In this document: positions 53,983 to 63,879 of the stretch, one piece after another | Layout of the letters: every line of letters begins with the position of its first letter | Position numbering within the stretch: position 1 is the first letter of the stretch | Source: Rhodococcus sp. P-2 | GTDB taxonomy: Bacteria; Actinomycetota; Actinomycetes; Mycobacteriales; Mycobacteriaceae | DNA length: 64,000 bases | Direction of reading: 5' to 3' | NCBI RefSeq assembly: GCF_016598535.1 | Contig: NZ_CP066779.1 | Location: 5,454,053-5,518,052 of the forward strand | Notes under the pieces: model-generated | What the model saw: only the letters and a program-made list of their open reading frames with translations | The model's database searches: none | Told to the model about the DNA's origin: nothing | Translations under genes and position numbers: made by a program

Positions 53983-53993
53983 CCCACTAGGGG
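53983..53993 (-). promoter_or_regulatory. CCCCTAGTGGG box upstream of the third Hsp70-like gene
   Basis: On the minus strand the sequence CCCCTAGTGGG lies 68-78 bases before the start codon. It resembles TCCCCTATGGG in the iniB region and TCCCCTATGGTGGG before the first protease. A shared regulator is possible, but three short matches in a GC-rich genome could be chance. The rest of 53916-54064 shows nothing else. Confidence 0.35.
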
Positions 53994-54064
53994 TGGTCTA
54001 CAAGGTTCGCGCATCGCATCTAACGCCTAATCGCAGCTACTTTTTCGCTACCTGGACGTTCGAC

Positions 54065-55384
54065 CTACCGCCCCAATCCGCGATAGTTCCATCCAGCAGC
54101 ACGCCAGACCTCCGGATCGAGGCAATTTCTGGCGTCGACGATGACGCGTCGACGAACGAGCGGATCCAGATCGGCGGGCACGAGCGAGGCAAACTCGTCC
54201 CATTCGGTCGCAATCAAGACGACATCAGCGTTCTTGCAGGCGTCTGACGTGGAGGTTGCGTAGTGAAGGGTGGGAAAGAGTCGGCGAGAATTGTCCATTG
54301 CCTTCGGATCGAAGACGGTGACTGCCGCCCCGTGCAACTGCATCATTCCTGCGACGTTGAGCGCAGGCGAATCGCGCACATCGTCGGATTCCGGCTTGAA
54401 TGCAGCCCCCAGCACCGACACGTTAGCTCCCAGCAAACCATCATCACAGGCCGCCGTCACCAGCTCGACGGCTTTCGTGCGTCGTCGCATGTTGATGCTG
54501 TCGACCTCGCGAAGGAAGTACAACGCTTGGTCCACACCCAGTTCTCCGGCCCGCGCCATGAAAGCCCGGATGTCCTTCGGCAGACATCCCCCGCCGAACC
54601 CCAACCCCGCATTCAGAAACCGTCTGCCGATCCGATCGTCGTATCCGAGAGCGTCAGCCAACATCGTCACGTCGGCCCCGGTGGCCTCGCACACCTCCGC
54701 AATCGCATTGATGAAGGACACCTTGGTGGCGAGAAATGCATTCGCCGATCCCTTGACCAACTCGGATGTCGCCAGGTCGGTCACGAGAAACGGCACCCCC
54801 GCGCCCAATATCGCGGCATACACCTCACGAAGAACACCTTCGGCGCTTCCCGGTCGATCACGATCGATCCCCAGAACCAACCGATCAGGTCTCAAAGTGT
54901 CCGCGATGGCGTGCCCCTCACGCAGGAACTCCGGATTCCAGGCCACCTCTACTGCTGCGCCCGCCGGCGCGCCGGCACGTAGTCGCTCGCCGAGAGCGGC
55001 AGCCGTACCTACCGGAACCGTCGACTTGCCGACGATCAGAGATGGCCGTCGCAACAACGGCGCCAGCAGATCGATCACCGAATGAACGTGGCTCAGATCC
55101 GCGCCGTACTCCCCTTTCTTCTGCGGAGTCCCCACACCGACAAAATGAATGTCGGCAAAATCTGCGGCATCGGCATAGGACGTCGTGAACCGGAGCCGAC
55201 CCGACTCCAGATTCTTCTCCAGCATGTCGGTCAGACCCGGCTCGAAGAACGGGACCTCCCCACGGGACAACTTGTCGACCTTGGACTGGTCGATGTCGAC
55301 CCCCAGCACGTCGTGACCCAATTCGGCCATACACACAGCGTGGGTCGCGCCCAGGTATCCCGTTCCGAACACGGTCATCTTCAT
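54065..55384 (-). CDS. ugd: UDP-glucose 6-dehydrogenase, copy 1
   Basis: A 439-residue NAD-dependent enzyme that oxidises UDP-glucose to UDP-glucuronate. The Rossmann motif is FGTGYLGATHAVCMAELGHD. TPQKKGEYGAD, KSTVPVGTA and WNPEFLREG are family marks, and the catalytic cysteine is in FGGGCLPKDIRAFM. The start MKMTVFG at 55384 fits the N-terminus of the second copy at 58869. It supplies uronic acid for capsule or exopolysaccharide. Divergent from the phosphatase gene across 108 bases. Confidence 0.93.
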   Translation of the reverse strand: MKMTVFGTGYLGATHAVCMAELGHDVLGVDIDQSKVDKLSRGEVPFFEPGLTDMLEKNLESGRLRFTTSYADAADFADIHFVGVGTPQKKGEYGADLSHVHSVIDLLAPLLRRPSLIVGKSTVPVGTAAALGERLRAGAPAGAAVEVAWNPEFLREGHAIADTLRPDRLVLGIDRDRPGSAEGVLREVYAAILGAGVPFLVTDLATSELVKGSANAFLATKVSFINAIAEVCEATGADVTMLADALGYDDRIGRRFLNAGLGFGGGCLPKDIRAFMARAGELGVDQALYFLREVDSINMRRRTKAVELVTAACDDGLLGANVSVLGAAFKPESDDVRDSPALNVAGMMQLHGAAVTVFDPKAMDNSRRLFPTLHYATSTSDACKNADVVLIATEWDEFASLVPADLDPLVRRRVIVDARNCLDPEVWRAAGWNYRGLGR

Positions 55385-55492
55385 GTGTTGTTGGTATGCG
55401 TCCGAACTTTCCGAAACGCGTACGCCAGATGGGCGCGAAACCAACATCGGGCGTACGACGAGTGCGTCGCGCGTGCAACCTATGCTTCTGCC

Positions 55493-56017
55493 ATGCACGT
55501 TCTCTTCGTTTGTACGGGAAACATCTGCCGATCACCCACGGGCGAACGCCTCGCACGTGCATATGCCGCCGAAGCCGGGATCATCGGATTCACCGCGTCG
55601 AGTGCTGGAACCCGGGCGATGGTCGGGCACCCGATCGAGCCGACGGCCGCGAGGGTTCTCGCGGGGCTCGGCGGCGACCCCACGGAGTTTCAAGCTCGAC
55701 GCATGACAACAGCGCTGGCCTCGGACGCCGACCTCATTCTCACGATGACCGAAAGTCAGCGAGACAAAGTCCTGGCGATGGCTCCGGCGCGGCTGAAGCG
55801 CACGTTCACCCTTCGAGAAGCCGCACGGTTGGGCTCGCTCGCGGATGCAGGAACGGTCGACGACCTCGCCGCCGCCAGGCCCCGATTTCGTGCCACCGAA
55901 CCCGAGGACGTCCTGGATCCGATGGGTAAGGAAGAGAAGGTGTTTCACGAGATCGGACTTCAGATCGCCGATCTCGTCGGCCCACTGCTCAGCCGACTTC
56001 GCTTCGGTGAGCGCTGA
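55493..56017 (+). CDS. Low-molecular-weight protein tyrosine phosphatase (Wzb/PtpA-like)
   Basis: A 174-residue phosphatase. The P-loop is VCTGNICRSP with nucleophile C7 and R13, and the general acid is D142 in DVLDPMGKEE. It should dephosphorylate the tyrosine-rich tail of the Wzc-like kinase encoded convergently, a control loop known for exopolysaccharide export. Its 3' end overlaps the kinase 3' end by 29 bases. ATG at 55493 is chosen because the P-loop begins seven residues later, the standard distance. Confidence 0.93.
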   Translation: MHVLFVCTGNICRSPTGERLARAYAAEAGIIGFTASSAGTRAMVGHPIEPTAARVLAGLGGDPTEFQARRMTTALASDADLILTMTESQRDKVLAMAPARLKRTFTLREAARLGSLADAGTVDDLAAARPRFRATEPEDVLDPMGKEEKVFHEIGLQIADLVGPLLSRLRFGER

Positions 56018-57413
56018 GCGAGGTCACCGCGGTCAACTGCGGTAGCGATTTGTCCGACTCGTAGTAATAGCTGTACTCGTACGCATTGCGTCCGCGAGAC
56101 GGCGTCATCGTGATGACAGTGCCGAGGACGTGCGCACCCACACTCTGTAGGTTTCCGACCGCGCGCGCCAGTTGATCGCGCTTCGTGGAGCCGTGTCGGG
56201 CGATCACCAGAGCGCCGTCCGACATCGCGGCCAAAACCGCGGCATCCGTGACGGGGAGCAACGGCGAGGCGTCGATGATGACGTAGTCGTAGCGCGCCCG
56301 CAGTTCCCCGAGAACATGTTTGGCCGTGTCCGTACCGAGTAGTTCGCTCGGGTTCGGGGGGATCGGTCCGGAGGCGAGCACAGTCAGCCCGTCGAACTCG
56401 GTCGGCTGAAGCACATCGTCCAGCGTCGCTCGACCGGAGAGCACCGAACTGACGCCGACACTTCCGATCAATCCCAAGTACTTCGATACTCGCGGCTTGC
56501 GGAGGTCGCCTTCCATCAGGCACACCGATTTGCCGGCCTCCGCCAAGACGAGAGCGATGTTCACGGCCGTGGTCGTCTTACCCTCGGAGGGAAGCGAACT
56601 CGTGACGACGATGACACGCGGTGGATGGTCCACCTCGAGGAACTGAAGGTTGGTGCGCAATTCACGGAAGGCTTCGGCACTCACGGAATTTCCGTCACTG
56701 AAAGCGATCGCGTGATTGACCTCGACGTCCTTGTCGAACGGGATCGTGCCCACCATCGCCGAACCCGCAATCTCTTCGACCGTTCGACGATCCTTCACCG
56801 TGTTGTCGAGCCGATCACGAATCAACGCAAGCGCGATTCCCGACGCCAGTCCCGCCACGGCTCCTAGAGCGAGGTTGCGTGAAGTCTTAGGTGACACGGG
56901 AACAGACGGTTCTTGGGCCTGCTGCTCGACGACCACACGCGCAGGCGGCGTTCCGCCGTTCTCAGGCGTCTCCAGTTCCTTTGCCAGTGAGACGAATTCG
57001 GACGAAAGAGTATCTGCAATCTCCCGTGCGAGTTCCGGTGAAGGATCCTTGACTCCGAGGTCGATCAGCACAGTGTCGGGCGCCGACGTCGCAGTGACCT
57101 TGGACGCCAACTCGTCAGCCGACATCCCGCCGACCACTCTCGGCCCCAGTGCGTCGATCGTCCGCTGCGCGAGAGTTCGGCCGGTCAGGAGTTTTGTATA
57201 GGACAGAACACGCTGCTGTGACAGCTGGCTACCTTGAAGTGCCTCGTTGACCGAGGTACCCGCCGACGTCGAAACGAAAAGCCTCGTCGAGGCCTGGTAG
57301 ACGGGCGTCGAAAGAAGAGAAGCGCCAAGGGCTCCCAGGATTCCGAGCACCGTTACAGCAGCGACGATTCGCCATCTGGCTTGCAATATCTTCAGGTAGT
57401 CGACAATTTCCAT
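55989..57413 (-). CDS. Polysaccharide co-polymerase / tyrosine autokinase (Wzc/CpsCD-like)
   Basis: A 474-residue fusion. Residues 1-200 are a chain-length (Wzz) domain with two membrane helices (IVAAVTVLGILGALGASLL near 17 and LALGAVAGLASGIALAL near 181) around an outer loop. Residues 230-450 are a bacterial tyrosine kinase with Walker A SSLPSEGKTT (Lys279), A' motif CLMEGDLRKP and DYVIIDASPLLPVTDAA. The tail YEYSYYYESDKS holds the autophosphorylation tyrosines. It controls polymerisation and export of the polysaccharide, opposed by the phosphatase next door. Confidence 0.92.
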   Translation of the reverse strand: MEIVDYLKILQARWRIVAAVTVLGILGALGASLLSTPVYQASTRLFVSTSAGTSVNEALQGSQLSQQRVLSYTKLLTGRTLAQRTIDALGPRVVGGMSADELASKVTATSAPDTVLIDLGVKDPSPELAREIADTLSSEFVSLAKELETPENGGTPPARVVVEQQAQEPSVPVSPKTSRNLALGAVAGLASGIALALIRDRLDNTVKDRRTVEEIAGSAMVGTIPFDKDVEVNHAIAFSDGNSVSAEAFRELRTNLQFLEVDHPPRVIVVTSSLPSEGKTTTAVNIALVLAEAGKSVCLMEGDLRKPRVSKYLGLIGSVGVSSVLSGRATLDDVLQPTEFDGLTVLASGPIPPNPSELLGTDTAKHVLGELRARYDYVIIDASPLLPVTDAAVLAAMSDGALVIARHGSTKRDQLARAVGNLQSVGAHVLGTVITMTPSRGRNAYEYSYYYESDKSLPQLTAVTSLSAHRSEVG

Positions 57414-57543
57414 CTTGATGTCTCCTTCGGCTCACGCATGCCCACTGCGGGTCTGAGCGGTTCTTGCCGGTCAGACCGCGAGGGCGAACCGGGCTTTCTC
57501 AACTTCGATATCGATCAACTGCAGCAGGCACGATGCCTGGTAC

Positions 57544-58869
57544 TCACGGACGTCCCAATCCGCGGTATGTCCAACCAGCGCCTCGCCAGTCGTCGGGGGA
57601 AAGGCAATTGCGCCCGTCGACGATCACCTTCTTGCGAACCACCGAATCAAGATCGGACGGCTGCAACTTCAAGAATTGGGGCCACTCGGTCAACACCAGG
57701 ACGACATCAGCACCTTCGCAGGCCTCCAACGCATTTGCCGAATAGGTCAACGTCGGGAACAGCGCACGCGAATTGTCCATGGCCTTCGGGTCGTACACGT
57801 TCACCGCGGCACCTTGGAGCTGAATCTGGCCCGCGACATTGAGCGCCGGCGAGTCACGAACGTCGTCCGAGTCCGGCTTGAACGCGGCACCCAGAATTGC
57901 AACTCTCGCGCCGAGCAGCGATCCGCATGCCTCCCGTGCCAATTCGACCATGCGTGTACGTCTGCGCATGTTGATGTTGTCGACCTCGCGAAGGAACGTC
58001 AGTGCTTGGTCGGCACCTAGTTCACCGGCGCGAGCCATGAAGGCACGGATGTCCTTCGGTAAGCAGCCTCCCCCGAAACCAATTCCCGCGTTGAGAAATC
58101 GACGTCCGATCCGAACGTCGTATCCGATCGCGTCGGCGAGCACTGTGACGTCGGCACCAGCAGCCTCGCACACTTCGGAAATGGCGTTGATGAACGAGAT
58201 CTTCGTGGCCAGGAATGCGTTCGCTGATGCTTTGACCAACTCCGCCGTAGCCAGGTCCGTGACGAGAAAGGGAATCCCCTCATCGACAAGGTCTGCATAT
58301 ACCTCGCGCGCAACAGATTCCGCGCGTCCGTGTCGATTGCGGTCGACCCCGAGCACCAGACGATCGGGATGCAATGTGTCCTGGACGGCAAATCCCTCAC
58401 GGAGAAACTCGGGATTCCACGCCACTTCGACGGCGTCGCCGCTCGGTGCCAGCTCCCGCGCGCGCTTACCGAGCCGTTCCGCGGTGCCCACCGGTACCGT
58501 GGACTTCCCGAAGATGACCGAGGGCTTGGTGAGTAGCGGTGCCAGAGTCTCGATCACGGCATCCACGTAGATCATGTCCGCAGCGAACTCGCCCTTTTTC
58601 TGCGGTGTACCGACCCCGAGGAAGTACACGTCCGCAAATTCAGCGGCTTCCTCGTAAGACGACGTGAACTTCAGTCTTCCTCGATCGATATTTCTTCGTA
58701 GAACCTCACGCAAACCTGGCTCGTAGAAAGGAACTTCCCCTGCTGCCAGTTTCTCCAGCTTTGCCGCATCGACATCCACTCCGAGGACCTCGTGACCGAG
58801 TTCGGCCATACAGGCCGCGTGTGTCGCGCCCAGGTATCCCGTGCCGAAAACTGCTATGCGAGTGCTCAT
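57544..58869 (-). CDS. ugd: UDP-glucose 6-dehydrogenase, copy 2
   Basis: A 441-residue paralogue of the gene at 54065, alike through nearly the whole length: FGTGYLGATHAACMAELGHE, KSTVPVGTAERL and FGGGCLPKDIRAFMARAGEL with the catalytic Cys. It makes UDP-glucuronate. Chosen start is MSTRIAVFG at 58869. Two copies 3.5 kb apart around the tyrosine kinase and phosphatase imply local duplication and perhaps different regulation. The 130 bases downstream to the kinase gene show no clear terminator. Confidence 0.93.
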   Translation of the reverse strand: MSTRIAVFGTGYLGATHAACMAELGHEVLGVDVDAAKLEKLAAGEVPFYEPGLREVLRRNIDRGRLKFTSSYEEAAEFADVYFLGVGTPQKKGEFAADMIYVDAVIETLAPLLTKPSVIFGKSTVPVGTAERLGKRARELAPSGDAVEVAWNPEFLREGFAVQDTLHPDRLVLGVDRNRHGRAESVAREVYADLVDEGIPFLVTDLATAELVKASANAFLATKISFINAISEVCEAAGADVTVLADAIGYDVRIGRRFLNAGIGFGGGCLPKDIRAFMARAGELGADQALTFLREVDNINMRRRTRMVELAREACGSLLGARVAILGAAFKPDSDDVRDSPALNVAGQIQLQGAAVNVYDPKAMDNSRALFPTLTYSANALEACEGADVVLVLTEWPQFLKLQPSDLDSVVRKKVIVDGRNCLSPDDWRGAGWTYRGLGRP

Positions 58870-58922
58870 GGTGCTCGATCTACTTTCTCGAGAGTGTGTG
58901 AAGTGTTGATGGGATGGGAAAT

Positions 58923-59891
58923 TCACGTACGTAGGGCACCGATGTTGTCGCGGTACCACGAGACCGTCGACGCGATCCCTTCGCACAATCCGATGGTCGG
59001 CCGCCATCCAATCTCTCGAATCATGCTCACGTCCAGAAGTTTCTGCATCGTTCCGTCAGGCTTCGAGGTGTCCCATCGCGTCTCGCCGGTGTATCCGACC
59101 TCGTCGGCAACCATCGAAGCGATCTCACGAATTGTGTGATCCTCGCCGGTTCCGACATTGACATGCGATGCACCGTCGTAGTTGTCGAGCAGATGCAGAC
59201 ACGCCGACGCCAGATCGTCGACATGCAGAAATTCACGGCGAGGATTGCCACTCCCCCAGTTGACAACCAACGGCACTGCGGACGACTGCGCCTCGTCGTA
59301 ACGCCGAACGAGGGCGGGCAGTACATGCGATCCGCGCGGCGAGAAATTGTCGCCCGGGCCGTACAGGTTGGTGGGCATCGCCGAGATCCAGGATCGACCA
59401 TGCTGTCGTCTGGCAGCTTGGACATGGAGTATTCCCGCAATCTTTGCAATTGCATAGGCATCGTTGGTCGGCTCGAGATGCCCGGTGAGCAGGTACTCCT
59501 CCTTGATCGGCTGCGGCGCCAATTTCGGGTAAATGCACGATGATCCGAGGAACAGGAGACGCTCGACGCCGTGTGCAAGCGCAGCGTCGAGCACGTTCAC
59601 CTGGATCCGAAGATTCTCCGACAGGAAGTCGACGAGGAACGCGCTGTTCGCCGCAATTCCACCAACTTTTGCTGCTGCGAGGATCACATTGGTCGGCTTT
59701 TCGCGGGCAAAGAAATCGAAGACAGCGTCCCGGTCACGCAAATCGAGTTCGGCGGACGACTTTCCGAGAAGGTTCGTGAAGCCTTCGGATTCCAGGTGCC
59801 GCCACACCGAGGAGCCGACCAATCCTCGATGTCCGGCTACGTAGAACGGTGCGCCTCGATCGAGCGCTCGCGCTGCGAACGAATCACTCAT
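58923..59891 (-). CDS. fcl: GDP-L-fucose synthase
   Basis: A 322-residue extended SDR that epimerises and reduces GDP-4-keto-6-deoxymannose to GDP-L-fucose. It shows [16 protein letters not shown] (NADP motif), FLGSSCIYP (catalytic Ser and Cys), [10 protein letters not shown] (Tyr and Lys) and NLYGPGDNF. The ATG at 59891 overlaps the gmd stop (ATGA), and the two enzymes are consecutive in the pathway. Fucose would be a unit of the exopolysaccharide. Confidence 0.94.
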   Translation of the reverse strand: MSDSFAARALDRGAPFYVAGHRGLVGSSVWRHLESEGFTNLLGKSSAELDLRDRDAVFDFFAREKPTNVILAAAKVGGIAANSAFLVDFLSENLRIQVNVLDAALAHGVERLLFLGSSCIYPKLAPQPIKEEYLLTGHLEPTNDAYAIAKIAGILHVQAARRQHGRSWISAMPTNLYGPGDNFSPRGSHVLPALVRRYDEAQSSAVPLVVNWGSGNPRREFLHVDDLASACLHLLDNYDGASHVNVGTGEDHTIREIASMVADEVGYTGETRWDTSKPDGTMQKLLDVSMIREIGWRPTIGLCEGIASTVSWYRDNIGALRT

Positions 59892-60919
59892 CGCGTCGCC
59901 AACCAGTCGGGAAGTGCCGGAGTGTCGATCCACGGGCGCCCCTCATGTTCGAGCGCTTCGATGTCTGCGTCGACCATGATCCGGGCCAGTTCGGGGGTGT
60001 GCACTCCGGCCTTCCACCCGAGTTTGCGCTCGGCATGACTCGGATCCCCGATCAAGGCGTCGACCTCAGTCGGACGAAGGTACCGCTCGTCGAATCGCAC
60101 GTGATCTTCCCAGTTCAGACCCGCATGTTCGAAAGCGACTGTCAGGAAGTCGCGCACCGAATAGTTGCCACCGGTGGCGAGCACAAAATCCTCAGGCTCG
60201 TCGACCTGCAACATGCGCCACATACCCTCGACATACTCCGGCGCATATCCCCAATCACGAATCGCGTCGAGATTACCCATGTACAGATGATCCTCGATCC
60301 CTGCCTTGATACGCGCCACCGCACGCGTGATCTTGCGCGTCACGAACGTCTCACCGCGCCTGGGAGACTCGTGATTGAACAGAATTCCGTTCACCGCGAA
60401 GATCCCGTACGCCTCACGGTAGTTCTTCGTAATCCAGTACGAGTACACCTTCGCCGCACCGTAGGGAGAGCGTGGATAAAACGGCGTCTCCTCGTTCTGC
60501 GGCGGTGGCGTCGCACCGAACATCTCAGAACTCGACGCCTGGTAGAACCGGCAGTCGAGCCCCGCCATCCGCACCGCCTCCAGAAGACGGATCGACCCCA
60601 CACCCGTCGTGTTCCCCGTGTGTTCGGGTTCGTCGAAGCTGACCCGGACGTGAGACTGCGCAGCAAGGTTGTACACCTCGTCCGGCTTGATCTGCGCGAG
60701 CAGCGTCACCAGGCGCGCTCCGTCACTGAGGTCACCGTAGTGAAGGAAAAGCCGCGCATCCACATGGTGGGGGTCCACATAAATGTGGTTGATCCTCGAA
60801 GTGTTGAACGTCGACGATCTACGGATCAGTCCGTGAACCTCGTAGCCTTTGGAGAGCAGCAACTCGGCGAGGTACGAGCCGTCCTGCCCCGTGATTCCGG
60901 TAATCAGTGCGCGTTTCAT
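59888..60919 (-). CDS. gmd: GDP-mannose 4,6-dehydratase
   Basis: A 343-residue enzyme that converts GDP-mannose to the 4-keto-6-deoxy sugar. [17 protein letters not shown] binds NADP, then [29 protein letters not shown] with the catalytic Thr/Glu region, [13 protein letters not shown] with the active Tyr and Lys, and [19 protein letters not shown] at 60919 follows GGAACGCAGG. Coupled to fcl. The 97 bases before the next gene hold no clear promoter. Confidence 0.95.
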   Translation of the reverse strand: MKRALITGITGQDGSYLAELLLSKGYEVHGLIRRSSTFNTSRINHIYVDPHHVDARLFLHYGDLSDGARLVTLLAQIKPDEVYNLAAQSHVRVSFDEPEHTGNTTGVGSIRLLEAVRMAGLDCRFYQASSSEMFGATPPPQNEETPFYPRSPYGAAKVYSYWITKNYREAYGIFAVNGILFNHESPRRGETFVTRKITRAVARIKAGIEDHLYMGNLDAIRDWGYAPEYVEGMWRMLQVDEPEDFVLATGGNYSVRDFLTVAFEHAGLNWEDHVRFDERYLRPTEVDALIGDPSHAERKLGWKAGVHTPELARIMVDADIEALEHEGRPWIDTPALPDWLATR

Positions 60920-61016
60920 CCTGCGTTCCTTCCGTTGCGGGACAGCCCGCCTGATAGTTGCGAAACCACGGTTGTGGTCCGTATTCCTCCGAATCGACCG
61001 GCAGTCTTGATCTCGC

Positions 61017-61814
61017 TCATGCGTGTCCTCTCGAACGGCCGAGGAACTTTCGAATGTCGCGCGATGCCAACCGGACGAATGTCGAGTTACCGAACAGGTA
61101 GCGCCGCCACAGACGTTTGGGTTCCGATGCAAGTCGATACAACCACTCGAATCCCGAATTTCGTACGAAAGACGGTGCCTCAGAAACGGTTCCGGCCAAG
61201 AAGTCGAAGGCCGCGCCGACACCGACGGCCACGTAGTCCGTTCGATCCGCTATCGCCTTCGTGACAAAATCCTGCTTCGGCGCTCCCAAGCCGACCCACA
61301 CGATGTCCGGCGCCGACGGACCGACCTTCGTGATGATGTCATCGACGAACTCCTTGCTGAACGCGGCAAACGGCGGGGCGTAAGTGCCAGCCACCGTGAT
61401 GCCCGGGTACAACTCTTCCACTCGATCCGTCAAAAGACTCAACGTCTCTTCTGTCGTGCCGACAAAATGGTGACGAAGGCCGTAGCGGCGCCCCTTGTCC
61501 AGGGTGGCCTCGAAGAACGATGGACCCCGGACTGGTCGAACACCGACGTGATCGGAAGCGGTGGCGCCGATAAGGCGCATCACCCAACTGACCGGGGTTC
61601 CGTCTGCGAAGTTCACACCGGGACCCTTCAAAATCGCGGAGTAGTCACGATCGTTGTGCGCCGCCGACACGCAGTAGGAATTCGACAACCTCACGGAGAC
61701 TCCGGTTCCCGCTCCCTCTCGTCTGTCGTTGACTACCCAATCAGTAGCTCCCTCGAGGTTGGTCGCGGCAAACGGAATGCCACCCACCTCGATGACCTCG
61801 AACGGACTGCTCAT
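61017..61814 (-). CDS. WecG/TagA/CpsF-family glycosyltransferase
   Basis: A 265-residue GT26-type enzyme. [16 protein letters not shown] (catalytic Asp region), [27 protein letters not shown] and [13 protein letters not shown] are the family signatures. It adds a sugar to a lipid-linked intermediate at the inner face of the membrane. ATG at 61814 with GGTGAG upstream is preferred; a GTG at 61826 would overlap the previous gene. Part of the run of exopolysaccharide genes on the minus strand. Confidence 0.9.
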   Translation of the reverse strand: MSSPFEVIEVGGIPFAATNLEGATDWVVNDRREGAGTGVSVRLSNSYCVSAAHNDRDYSAILKGPGVNFADGTPVSWVMRLIGATASDHVGVRPVRGPSFFEATLDKGRRYGLRHHFVGTTEETLSLLTDRVEELYPGITVAGTYAPPFAAFSKEFVDDIITKVGPSAPDIVWVGLGAPKQDFVTKAIADRTDYVAVGVGAAFDFLAGTVSEAPSFVRNSGFEWLYRLASEPKRLWRRYLFGNSTFVRLASRDIRKFLGRSRGHA

Positions 61815-61819
61815 CTGTC

Positions 61820-62986
61820 TCACCACTTTTCAGCGTTCCCTTGTTGACGTTCATTGCACTGGCCGTAGCTGCGCGACAAGACCGATTTCAACCGAGATCG
61901 AGTCCAATCACGCTGCGGTTCAAAGAGAGAAAGCTCTGTCTCGACAACCGATCGAGCGATACGCGAGACGAGAGTCGACGCCGGCGCAACCGGGATCGCC
62001 ACGGCGTTCCTACCGGCCAGTGTCGGTACACCGCCGAGATCCAAACAGACCACCGGCAGGCCCACGGCCGCTGCTTCGGCCGCCACCCAGCCGCCCGAAT
62101 CGTGCATGCTCGGGAAGAGCAGAACGGAGGAGGCCCCCATCTCGCCCACCACTTCCGATCTGTCGCGCCACCCGCGAAGCGTGATCTGACCGCGGCGATA
62201 CGGAAGCGACATCTCAATCCGCCCACGGGCGGGTCCCTCCCCGACAAAGGTCATGGACCACTCGGTGCCCAGCTGCTCGAGCGCATCCAGAATCAGATCG
62301 ATTCCTTTGTACTGCAACAGTCTTCCTACGAACAAGAGTCTTCGTTTCGGCCTGGGTACCGTTTGCTTCTCGATTCCGTCGTAGTCCAGGACACAATTGG
62401 GTTGGACGACGACGTTGCGTGCCCGCGGTGCGCCACGTCCGCTGTCGGAGTTCATCGCGATGAAAGTGTCGACTCGTCCTGACATGAAGATGTGTGTCAG
62501 TGACCGAGCGGCTTTCGTCGAGCAGGTCCGAACTGCCGTGGTTGCCAGATACCGCAAACCGATGCGCTTGGCGAGTGGCATCGGCGGGTAGGTGTTGCCC
62601 CCGGCAGGCCCCCATACGAGTCGTGCGCCGCCGGCTCCACCGAACAGCACCGGTGGGGGCAGCCAGTCGGACGCGAACGTTGCATGGTGCAGGACGTCGA
62701 AGTGTGCCGCTTCACGACGAACGAACAGTGAAGTGTGCCAGAGCCATCGGAGATATCGACCGTACGATCCGGCTTCTTCCGCGGTCAAAGTCGCTATTCG
62801 TACGACACGAACTTCGCAACCGAGCTGTTCACATTCTGATTCCAATGTGGGGGCCTCACCGGAGCGAGTCACCACCGTGATCGACTCACACAGTTCGGAA
62901 GCCGCCGAGAGAAGCGCCCAACCCGCCCCGGATTCACTCCCCTGATTCGGATCGCAGGCGTATGCCGTCATCAACAACCGTGTCAT
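61820..62986 (-). CDS. Glycosyltransferase, GT4 type
   Basis: A 388-residue GT-B fold enzyme. The N-terminal acceptor domain begins MTRLLMTAYACDPNQGSESG. The C-terminal donor domain has LLFVGRLLQYKGIDLILDAL and PSMHDSGGWVAAEAAAVGLPVVCLDLGG, where the E-x7-E-like motif binds the nucleotide sugar. The start overlaps the stop of the preceding glycosyltransferase gene (ATGA). Donor sugar unknown; GDP-fucose or UDP-glucuronate made locally are candidates. Confidence 0.9.
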   Translation of the reverse strand: MTRLLMTAYACDPNQGSESGAGWALLSAASELCESITVVTRSGEAPTLESECEQLGCEVRVVRIATLTAEEAGSYGRYLRWLWHTSLFVRREAAHFDVLHHATFASDWLPPPVLFGGAGGARLVWGPAGGNTYPPMPLAKRIGLRYLATTAVRTCSTKAARSLTHIFMSGRVDTFIAMNSDSGRGAPRARNVVVQPNCVLDYDGIEKQTVPRPKRRLLFVGRLLQYKGIDLILDALEQLGTEWSMTFVGEGPARGRIEMSLPYRRGQITLRGWRDRSEVVGEMGASSVLLFPSMHDSGGWVAAEAAAVGLPVVCLDLGGVPTLAGRNAVAIPVAPASTLVSRIARSVVETELSLFEPQRDWTRSRLKSVLSRSYGQCNERQQGNAEKW

Positions 62987-63879
62987 CGCGCTACCTCGAG
63001 CCTCTGTGCGCGCGGCATCCGTGAACCGCGGTGGCCGAATTGCTCTGAGAACCAACCGATGTTTCGTGCACCGTTGTCGAGAACCACGCGTTTGATCCGT
63101 GGGCTGATCAGGGCAGCGGGGATCAAGGTCGCCGACGCGAGTACGAGCAAAGCGCGTTTGGCAATCTGAACCGTCAGCAGTGGCAGTCCGAGCTGTCCCT
63201 GACAGACCGCGAGGATTCGTCCGTTGTTGACGTACCGGGCGAAGAGCCAGGAGTTCCGACGCCGTTCCTCGTCGACGGGTTCGTACGCAAGCGCCTCGTC
63301 GCACCACAGCAGCCGGACACCGCCGGCACTCATCCGGAGCGTGAACTCGGTGTCCTCGCCGCCAGGTAGATCCCAGTCGTCACTGAAGTTCAAGCCGTTC
63401 AAAGCTTTCAGGTCCAACAACAGATTTCCAGCACCTGCCGACGCAACCGGCGTCCCGGTCGAATGTCGAACGCGAGTGTGCAATGGAAGTTCCGAGGCGG
63501 GCAGGCCCACCGGAATCACGGGACCGGCCACAGCACCTGCGTCGAAATCTGCGGCGCAGGTGAGGAGATTCGACAGCCAGTCGAAGTCGACGTACTCGTC
63601 GTCGTCGACGAAGATGATGTACCGACGATCTCGTGCACGGGCGAGATCGACCAGCGCACGTCGTGCCGGAGATACCCCGCCGAATCCGAGATGCAATCGT
63701 TCGATCCCGTCGGCGACACATATCGGCGTCGTGGATTCCGGATCGTTGTCGCCCACCACGATTTCGGCCTCGACGCCGGCGCCCTCGATCGACGCCTTGA
63801 CACTCTCGACGCACACAGCAAGTGAGGCTTCTCGACGGAACGTCAGAATCGCGACCATGACGCCGCTCAGGTTCTTCAT
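62983..63879 (-). CDS. Glycosyltransferase family 2
   Basis: A 298-residue GT-A enzyme. VMVAILTFRREASLAVCVES starts the nucleotide-binding strand, YIIFVDDDEYVD holds the metal-binding DDD, and DWDLPGGEDTEFTLRMS is the catalytic ED motif. Near the C-terminus a hydrophobic stretch (ALLVLASATLIPAALI) may bind the membrane. Both start and stop overlap neighbouring genes (ATGA), so it belongs to a tightly coupled operon. Confidence 0.9.
   Translation of the reverse strand: MKNLSGVMVAILTFRREASLAVCVESVKASIEGAGVEAEIVVGDNDPESTTPICVADGIERLHLGFGGVSPARRALVDLARARDRRYIIFVDDDEYVDFDWLSNLLTCAADFDAGAVAGPVIPVGLPASELPLHTRVRHSTGTPVASAGAGNLLLDLKALNGLNFSDDWDLPGGEDTEFTLRMSAGGVRLLWCDEALAYEPVDEERRRNSWLFARYVNNGRILAVCQGQLGLPLLTVQIAKRALLVLASATLIPAALISPRIKRVVLDNGARNIGWFSEQFGHRGSRMPRAQRLEVAR

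Noticed and set aside
59849-61264. Plus-strand 471-residue frame opposite gmd
   Set aside because: A shadow of gmd and fcl with His/Arg-rich sequence lacking any domain.
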